The notes beneath the pieces are model-generated. The model saw only the letters and a program-made list of their open reading frames with translations. It was not told the DNA's origin and made no database searches. From Massilia sp. BSC265 (GTDB taxonomy: Bacteria; Pseudomonadota; Gammaproteobacteria; Burkholderiales; Burkholderiaceae_D), in assembly GCF_000740675.1 (NCBI RefSeq), contig NZ_JPXI01000034.1, positions 62,001 to 126,000 on the forward strand: 64,000 nt of DNA, read 5' to 3'. The stretch's first letter is position 1; the number at the start of each line of letters is the position of its first letter. The position numbers and the translations under genes were made by a program. This document shows positions 56,247 to 64,000 of this stretch, in pieces.

Positions 56247-56884
56247 CAGTTGCGCGAGAACTTGGCCGCGAGGGCGTTGAGCTTTTCCTGGCGCTGGCGG
56301 TCCGCCTCTTCGGCTGCGGCGGCTTCGCGCTCGGCCTTCTTGCGCTCGGCTTCCTTCTTGAAACGCTCCTGCAGTTGCTCCTTGGCGTGCTGGCGGTGGG
56401 TGTCGGTCACTTCGGCGCCCGGGGTGCCGTCGAGGTTGTAGCGCACCTTGGCTTTTTCCATGGCGCGCAGGTAGCGCATCGAGCCGGTGTGGATGCCGAG
56501 CGCAGCCCGCATGAGCTTGCGGTTCAGGTCCGGCATGCGCGCCAGCAGCTGCTTGTCGATGCCGATCGCCAGCGGCAGGCAGTCGCGGAAGGCCGGGAAC
56601 TCCTGCTGCAGCTGCTTGAGCAGGGCACGCGCCGACGGGGCGGGGGTGCCGGCGGCAGCCGCTGCAGGGGCGGGCGCCTGTACGGCAGGCTCGTCGGCTG
56701 CCGCGTCAGTTGCCGCGTCAGTTGCCGCGCTATCGGTCGCGTTATCGGTCGCGCCGCTCGTCCCCTTGTCCTGTGCAGGTGCCGGGATGGTTGCCTCCAC
56801 GGACGGCGAATCCGGCGTGTCAGGAGTGGCAGGAGCGGTGGTGTCGACGGTATCGGCAGCGGTAGTGGTATTCATTGACTTCAT
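56246..56884 (-). CDS. proQ: ProQ/FinO-family RNA chaperone
   Basis: The protein has 212 residues. An acidic Ala/Thr/Pro-rich N-terminus (~80 residues) precedes the FinO-like domain: ARALLKQLQQEFPAFRDCLPLAIGIDKQLLARMPDLNRKLMRAALGIHTGSMRYLRAMEKAKVRYNLDGTPGAEVTDTHRQHAKEQL. A charged helix tail follows. ProQ binds structured sRNAs and 3' UTRs. Start at 56884 (MKSMNTTT) or 56875; no clear ribosome site separates them. Coupled to the RNase D-like gene downstream, an RNA-metabolism operon. Confidence 0.9.
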   Translation of the reverse strand: MKSMNTTTAADTVDTTAPATPDTPDSPSVEATIPAPAQDKGTSGATDNATDSAATDAATDAAADEPAVQAPAPAAAAAGTPAPSARALLKQLQQEFPAFRDCLPLAIGIDKQLLARMPDLNRKLMRAALGIHTGSMRYLRAMEKAKVRYNLDGTPGAEVTDTHRQHAKEQLQERFKKEAERKKAEREAAAAEEADRQRQEKLNALAAKFSRN

Positions 56885-57102
56885 TGTAAGAACGGGAAAG
56901 CGAAGGATAGCACGGCGCCCGTACGCCAGTGCGGGCCGTATTGTACTTGTTTCATTAATCTTGAGAATTTGATTGGTGGTGCAATGCGAGCAGACGGGCA
57001 TACGGGCGTGAAATCGTGTATGATCCGCCCCTTGCCTTGCGCACGGCTTGCGCCGCCGCAGATGGGCCGGGAGATCGGCGAAGCGCTCGTGTCATATTCA
57101 GG

Positions 57103-57141
57103 TTGGTGATATCCATTATGGGATATTTCAATTATCACCAA
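57103..57141. repeat. Nested inverted repeat upstream of rpoD
   Basis: TTGGTGAT (57103-57110) and ATCACCAA (57134-57141) enclose ATATCC (57109-57114) and GGATAT (57121-57126). AT-rich against the GC-rich background. Operator for proQ or part of an sRNA promoter region. Confidence 0.45.
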
Positions 57142-57198
57142 TTCTTGCAATGCGGCATAATATCGCCTTCCTTCTGTTCTTCCTGAACATGAGATGCA

Positions 57199-57226
57199 AG
57201 CCCGTTTCATCCGACGGGCTTTTTTT
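57199..57226 (+). terminator. Terminator of a possible small RNA upstream of rpoD
   Basis: AGCCCGT (57199-57205), 8-nt loop, ACGGGCT (57214-57220), then T6. There is no gene just upstream on this strand; a -10-like CATAAT/TAATAT at 57156-57163 lies ~60 bp before. Suggests a short RNA or attenuator ahead of rpoD. Confidence 0.7.
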
Positions 57227-57450
57227 CGTTCCGACATGCACACCGTGATTTTAAACACCGTTCACTTCTCCTCAGCCCGCCGCCACTCTGCCAGGAGTGC
57301 AGGCTGCCGCGGGGAAGGTGTGCTTGAAGTCCGCGTGTCCGCCCTCAGCTAGGGCCACTTCCGCTTCCAAACCCACATCGGACCCGTCCGCGGGTCCCGC
57401 TGACATTGACTCGCAGGCAGCCGCATGCCTCGACTGGAGAGAGTTTCACT

Positions 57451-60144
<2,694 letters not shown>

Positions 60145-60164
60145 TTTTTACCGTCTCGTCAAAG

Positions 60165-60199
60165 TGCCTTCCCGCCCAGCGCCGGAAGGCATTTTTTTT
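60165..60199 (+). terminator. rpoD terminator
   Basis: TGCCTTCC (60165-60172), 11-nt loop, GGAAGGCA (60184-60191), then T8 (60192-60199). 20 bp after the rpoD stop. A textbook intrinsic terminator. Confidence 0.9.
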
Positions 60200-60348
60200 G
60201 TCTACTGCAGCCAGATAGCAACGCTTGCTTGTCTTTATAGCAATTATTGATTCGTCTATATTTTGACCCTGATGGCAGAAGGGTTATCATTCTGAGCGGA
60301 AACGATTGTTGTTATGCAGACCGCTGCTCTAACCCTACTGGACTTTTC

Positions 60349-61125
60349 ATGAAGTACATCGCCATCTTCGCCACGCTTGCCTTGTTTGCCGTCACCGCTG
60401 TCCACGCCCAGGACCCGATCTCCACTGACCGGCCCGATTTCGTCGAATCGAGCAACGTGGTCGGCAAGGGCCGGGTGCAGCTGGAAACCAGTGTGCTGCT
60501 CGAGCGTGAACGCAGCGGACCGGTGCGCGAGCGCCTGGTGGCGACCCCGACCTTGCTGCGTTACGGGATCGGCGAGAGCTTCGAGCTGCGCGCCGAAACC
60601 GACGGCCGCACCAACCATCGCCACGCCGAGGGTCGCGTGCGCGCAACCGAAACGGGGTATGCCGATGCTTCGCTCGGCCTGAAATGGCACGCGATGGACG
60701 CGGCCGGCACTCTGCCGTCCGTCGGCGTGCTGCTGCACGCCGACCTCGACAGCGGTTCGCGCGCCTTCCGCGGCAAGGGCGCTCGTCCTTCGCTGCGCGT
60801 GGTCGGCGAGTGGGAACTGCCCGGCGACTATTCGCTCGGGGTGATGCCGGGCGTCGGTGTCGAGCGGGACGAGAGCGGACGCTACCGCTACGGCATTCTC
60901 GGCGTGGTGGTCGGCAAATCGATCAACGAGCGCCTGCGCGGCTTCGTCGAGGTCGCCCTGCCGCAGATCGCGAGGAGCAGCCACGGCGGCACCCAGGCCA
61001 GCCTCGACCTCGGCGGCGCCTACCTGCTGTCCGATACCGTGCAGCTCGACGCCATGCTGTCGCGCGGTCTGAACAGCCGGACGCCGGATACGGCCTTTAC
61101 CATCGGCTTCTCCTTCAAACTCTGA
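60349..61125 (+). CDS. Outer-membrane transporter-like protein (MetA-pathway phenol-degradation family)
   Basis: The protein has 258 residues with a signal peptide (ending VHAQD, ~21). It begins [31 protein letters not shown], the start of the 'MetA-pathway of phenol degradation' (PF13557-like) barrel, and ends in strand FTIGFSFKL with a terminal Leu. Ten or more predicted strands. Such proteins are probably outer-membrane transport or porin-like barrels; no phenol genes are near. A chemoreceptor gene follows after 11 bp, suggesting an operon linking import and sensing. Confidence 0.75.
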   Translation: MKYIAIFATLALFAVTAVHAQDPISTDRPDFVESSNVVGKGRVQLETSVLLERERSGPVRERLVATPTLLRYGIGESFELRAETDGRTNHRHAEGRVRATETGYADASLGLKWHAMDAAGTLPSVGVLLHADLDSGSRAFRGKGARPSLRVVGEWELPGDYSLGVMPGVGVERDESGRYRYGILGVVVGKSINERLRGFVEVALPQIARSSHGGTQASLDLGGAYLLSDTVQLDAMLSRGLNSRTPDTAFTIGFSFKL

Positions 61126-61136
61126 CCGGATCCACG

Positions 61137-62732
61137 ATGAAACTGAGCATCAAGCACCAGCTGTATCTCTCCTACTTGGTTACGCTGCTGTTCTGCGGCG
61201 TGGTGGGCGCGATCGGTTACTTGTCGGTTGGCGCCCTTGACCGTTCGATGGACGCGATCAGCGTCAACGGCTCCGCGCTGCGCCACCAGATGCAGGCAGA
61301 CATGATGCACGACGCCCTGCGCGGCGACGTGCTGGCCGCGCTGATGGCCGCCACGCCGGAAGAACATGCCGACGCGCGCCGCAGCGCCGACGAGCATGCT
61401 GCCGTCTTCAAGCAGACGATGGCGAAGCTGGACGTCGAGGAAACCAACGCCGCCGTGAAGGCAGCGATTGCGAGAGTGCGACCAGACGCGGAGGCCTACC
61501 TGGCCAGCGCCGCCCGCATCGTGGCGCTTGCCGGCAGCGACGGGGCGGCCGCGCGCGCGGCCTTCGGCAGCTTCATGGACAGCTTCCGCAAGCTCGAAGG
61601 CGGCATGGAAGCCGTGAGCGAACTGATCGAAAAGGATTCGGATGCCGCACGCGCTGCCGGCGATTCCGTGGCAGAGGACTCGAGCCTGAAAATCGTGCTG
61701 GTCGCACTGGCGTCGATGGTGGCCACGGTTGCGATGGGCAGCTTCCTGATCCGTGCCATCGTGCATCCGCTCGAAGAAGCAATCGTGTTTGCCGACCGCA
61801 TCGCCGACGGCGAACTGGGCCATACAATGGCTGCGGTCGCGGACGGCGACCGCACGGAGACGGGGCGCCTGCGCCGCGCGCTCGAGTCGATGCGCGCCAA
61901 CCTGCATGGCATCGTCAGCGCGGTGCGCGACGGCACCGACTCGATCGGCATCGCTTCGCAGGAGATCGCGGCCGGCAACCAGGACCTGTCGCGCCGCACC
62001 GAGAACCAGGCCAGCTCGCTGGAAGAAACCGCGTCGTCGATGGAAGAACTGACGACGACCGTGCGCCAGAATGCCGACAACGCGCGCCAGGCCAGCCAGC
62101 TGGCGGCCTCCGCGAGCGAGGTGGCGGCGCGTGGCGGCGCCGTGATGGGCCAGGTAGTGCAGACCATGGGCGCGATCGACGACGCGTCGCGCAAGATCGG
62201 CGACATCAGCAGCGTTATCGAGGGCATTGCATTCCAGACCAATATCCTGGCCCTGAACGCCGCGGTGGAAGCGGCGCGCGCCGGCGAGCAGGGCAGGGGC
62301 TTCGCAGTCGTCGCGAGCGAGGTGCGGGCACTGGCCCAGCGCTCGAATACGGCGGCCAAGGAGATCAAGGTGCTGATCGACAGCACCGCCACTACCGTGG
62401 GCGAGGGCAGCCGCCTGGTCGGCCAGGCCGGCAGCACGATGGACGAGGTGGTGGCAAGCGTGCAGCGCGTCAGCGACATCATGGCCGAGATCAGCGCCGC
62501 CAGCCGCGAACAGGAAGCCGGTATCGGCCAGGTCAACCAGGCCGTCGGCGACATCGACGCTGCTACGCAACAGAATGCGGCGCTGGTGGAGCAGGCCGCC
62601 GCAGCGGCCGAATCGCTGGAAGCCCAGGCGGCAAAGCTCAGCAGCCTGGTGGACATGTTCAAGCTGGGTGGCGACCGTGCCGCCGTGCCGCGTGCACAGC
62701 CATCGGCGGCGCTGGCGCTGGCATTCCAGTAG
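61137..62732 (+). CDS. Methyl-accepting chemotaxis protein
   Basis: The protein has 531 residues. TM1 ~10-30, a periplasmic four-helix ligand region (~35-185), TM2 ~187-207, HAMP, then the signalling domain. The hairpin tip is [41 protein letters not shown], and methylation helices include [18 protein letters not shown]. It lacks an obvious C-terminal CheR-binding pentapeptide. It senses a small molecule at the inner membrane. It is 11 bp after an outer-membrane barrel gene; the ligand is unknown. A hairpin follows. Confidence 0.92.
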   Translation: MKLSIKHQLYLSYLVTLLFCGVVGAIGYLSVGALDRSMDAISVNGSALRHQMQADMMHDALRGDVLAALMAATPEEHADARRSADEHAAVFKQTMAKLDVEETNAAVKAAIARVRPDAEAYLASAARIVALAGSDGAAARAAFGSFMDSFRKLEGGMEAVSELIEKDSDAARAAGDSVAEDSSLKIVLVALASMVATVAMGSFLIRAIVHPLEEAIVFADRIADGELGHTMAAVADGDRTETGRLRRALESMRANLHGIVSAVRDGTDSIGIASQEIAAGNQDLSRRTENQASSLEETASSMEELTTTVRQNADNARQASQLAASASEVAARGGAVMGQVVQTMGAIDDASRKIGDISSVIEGIAFQTNILALNAAVEAARAGEQGRGFAVVASEVRALAQRSNTAAKEIKVLIDSTATTVGEGSRLVGQAGSTMDEVVASVQRVSDIMAEISAASREQEAGIGQVNQAVGDIDAATQQNAALVEQAAAAAESLEAQAAKLSSLVDMFKLGGDRAAVPRAQPSAALALAFQ

Positions 62733-62766
62733 ACAGCAAGCGCTCCGGTGCCGAACCGGAACACCC

Positions 62767-62793
62767 AGGCCCGGCCTCCGCCGGGCCTCCTTT
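62767..62793 (+). terminator. Terminator after the chemoreceptor
   Basis: AGGCCCGGC (62767-62775), loop CTCC, GCCGGGCCT (62780-62788), then CCTTT. Perfect 9-bp stem; short T tract. 34 bp past the stop. Confidence 0.6.
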
Positions 62794-62815
62794 CGCAACA
62801 TCCCCCTCTTCCTGA

Positions 62816-62850
62816 CGTAACTTTCTTGCCACTTATGCACGAAAGTTATG
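62816..62850. repeat. Inverted repeat before the glycoside hydrolase gene
   Basis: CGTAACTTTC (62816-62825) and GAAAGTTATG (62841-62850), one mismatch, 15-nt spacing, 147 bp upstream of the next start. It may be an operator. The rest of the 264-bp gap shows nothing else. Confidence 0.3.
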
Positions 62851-62996
62851 CGGCCTGTTCCGAAATTCATTGGTTGTCAAAATTGCTCGGGCGTACGCTG
62901 TTTCGCGGATGGCAACACATCGGCGCGTGGAGAGGCGCCGGGAACCGCCGCCAGCGCTCCTCTGGTGCGTTCACCTCAACCCGCAAAAAAGACAAC

Positions 62997-64000
62997 ATGA
63001 AAAAACTTTTGCTTGCAGCGGCAGCCGCGATGCTGGTCGCTTCGTATTCCCACGCCGATGCGCAAACGGTCCCGCCCAAACGCGAAATGCGCGGCGTCTG
63101 GATCAGCACCCACATCAGCCTCGACTGGCCGAACCGCAACCATACCCCCGCGCAGCAGCAGGAGGCCCTGCGGGCGATCCTGGACCACAACAAGGCGACC
63201 GGCATGAATGCCGCCTTCCTGCAGGTGCGCAGCCAGTCGGACGCCCTGTACCCGAGCGAGCTCGAACCCTGGTCCTACTACCTGACCAACCAGCAGGGGC
63301 GTGCGCCGAGCCCGGCCTGGGACCCGCTGCAGTTCGCGATCGAGGAGACGCGCAAGCGCGGCATGGAATTCCATGCGTGGATCAACCCCTACCGCGCGGT
63401 GGCCACCGCCTCCAACCAGAACAACACCGCCATGTATGCGCCCGACCACGTGTCGCTCGCCCATCCGGAATGGATGCTCACGGTCGGCACCGTCAAGATC
63501 CTCAACCCGGGCCTGCCAGAGGTGCGCGACCACGTCGTGAAGGTCATCATGGACATCGTCAACCGCTACGATGTCGACGGCATCCACTTCGACGACTACT
63601 TCTACCCGAACGGCACCACCGGCGACGACGCCGCCTACCACGCCGATCCGCGCGGCTTCCCGGATGACGCCGCAGGCCGCGCCGCCTGGCGCCGGGACAA
63701 CATCGACATCCTGATCGCACGCGTGAACGACAGTATCCGCGCCGTGAAACCCTGGGTGAAGTTCGGCATCTCGCCGTCCGGCATCTACCGCAGCCACCCC
63801 ACCGATCCGGCGCTGGGCTCGCCGACCAGCGCCGGCGCGCTGCAGCACTACACCCACATGTTCGCCGACACCCGCAAGTGGATCCAGCAGGGCTGGGTCG
63901 ACTACCTGGCGCCGCAGGTCTACTGGTACATCGGCCAGACGGGTTCGGACTACAAGCTCCTGGTGCCGTGGTGGAACGACAACGCCTACGAGCGCCACAT
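62997..64000 (+). CDS. Family-10-like glycoside hydrolase (DUF187/GHL10), 3' truncated
   Basis: At least 334 residues, running off the window. A signal peptide ends near SHADAQ. Then PPKREMRGVWISTHISLDWPNRN, the GHL10/DUF187 start, MNAAFLQVRSQSDALYPSELEPW, GMEFHAWINPYRA, VNRYDVDGIHFDDYFYP (catalytic-type Asp) and VKFGISPSGIYRSHPTDPAL. Members are TIM barrels acting on glycans of the cell wall or exopolysaccharide. The frame is open to base 63998. The ATG at 62997 has only a weak ribosome site. Confidence 0.85.
   Translation, partial: MKKLLLAAAAAMLVASYSHADAQTVPPKREMRGVWISTHISLDWPNRNHTPAQQQEALRAILDHNKATGMNAAFLQVRSQSDALYPSELEPWSYYLTNQQGRAPSPAWDPLQFAIEETRKRGMEFHAWINPYRAVATASNQNNTAMYAPDHVSLAHPEWMLTVGTVKILNPGLPEVRDHVVKVIMDIVNRYDVDGIHFDDYFYPNGTTGDDAAYHADPRGFPDDAAGRAAWRRDNIDILIARVNDSIRAVKPWVKFGISPSGIYRSHPTDPALGSPTSAGALQHYTHMFADTRKWIQQGWVDYLAPQVYWYIGQTGSDYKLLVPWWNDNAYERH

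Larger units (their letters stand above)
56885..57450. other. Divergent region (566 bp) between proQ and rpoD
   Basis: Holds a nested inverted repeat (57103-57141), a terminator (57199-57226) that could end a short transcript, and a further hairpin (GGACCCG 57380-57386 with CGGGTCC 57391-57397) near rpoD. No protein-coding region is convincing. GGAGAG before 57451 marks the rpoD start. Confidence 0.5.

Overview
This 64 kb window is GC-rich (roughly two thirds G+C) chromosomal DNA. The gene content (YqjD/YqjE/YqjK envelope set, suhB-trmJ, a PhaI-type phasin, ProQ, a long RpoD, KGG and hemerythrin stress proteins, type IV pilus ATPase family) fits a betaproteobacterium of the Oxalobacteraceae, most like Massilia/Telluria; this is inferred from protein character, not from a 16S gene. 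I found no rRNA, tRNA, CRISPR array, prophage or intact transposase. The window looks like core genome with accessory patches and several decayed genes.

Positions 1-13 kb form an envelope and stress region: a truncated OmpA-like protein, a ferritin-like protein, the YqjD/E/K-like trio ending at a strong terminator, two proteins with C-x10-C repeats, a glycine-zipper lipoprotein, a BON lipoprotein, an AI-2E permease, a BrkB/YihY protein, OmpA, a small HTH protein, a peroxiredoxin-glutaredoxin fusion, MtfA and a PhaB-like reductase behind a textbook FNR-type promoter. Positions 13-22 kb hold unknown proteins, a glyoxalase-like protein, a hydroxypyruvate isomerase-like protein, an MFS pump with a MarR regulator and two visible operators, RhlE, SuhB and TrmJ.

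Positions 22-31 kb hold a translationally coupled operon (Tat-exported small subunit, GMC oxidoreductase, membrane-anchored lipase), then a double-receiver protein, a phasin, a TetR regulator, a LOG protein and a DUF1800/DUF1501 pair. Positions 31-36 kb carry a tightly packed minus-strand c-di-GMP operon: porin-like protein, PstS-like binding protein, Cache-like/PAS/GGDEF/EAL protein, and a GGDEF gene whose 5' part is out of frame.

Positions 36-52 kb contain a YgjP metalloprotease, KGG and hemerythrin proteins, CurA-like reductase, YaeQ, a copper chaperone, a REPIN-like repeat, a GIN-domain protein, an orphan PilT-like ATPase, PhzF with a LysR gene, a truncated EamA gene, a retropepsin-like protein, a TonB-domain protein, an M16 protease and a wrecked S41 peptidase pseudogene. 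Positions 51-56 kb carry a sugar dehydrogenase lipoprotein and, convergently, an overlapping pair of multiheme cytochromes c preceded by three in-phase palindromes. The end of the window holds an RNase D-like exonuclease, ProQ, RpoD with a large basic N-terminal extension, an outer-membrane transporter-like protein, a chemoreceptor and a truncated family-10-like glycoside hydrolase.

No single gene cluster here is an obvious new defence or biosynthetic system. The strongest candidates for something undescribed are the porin/binding-protein/c-di-GMP operon, the C-x10-C repeat proteins, the RpoD N-terminal extension, the triple palindrome at 55.5 kb, and the pair of matching promoters in front of phzF and the broken eamA gene.
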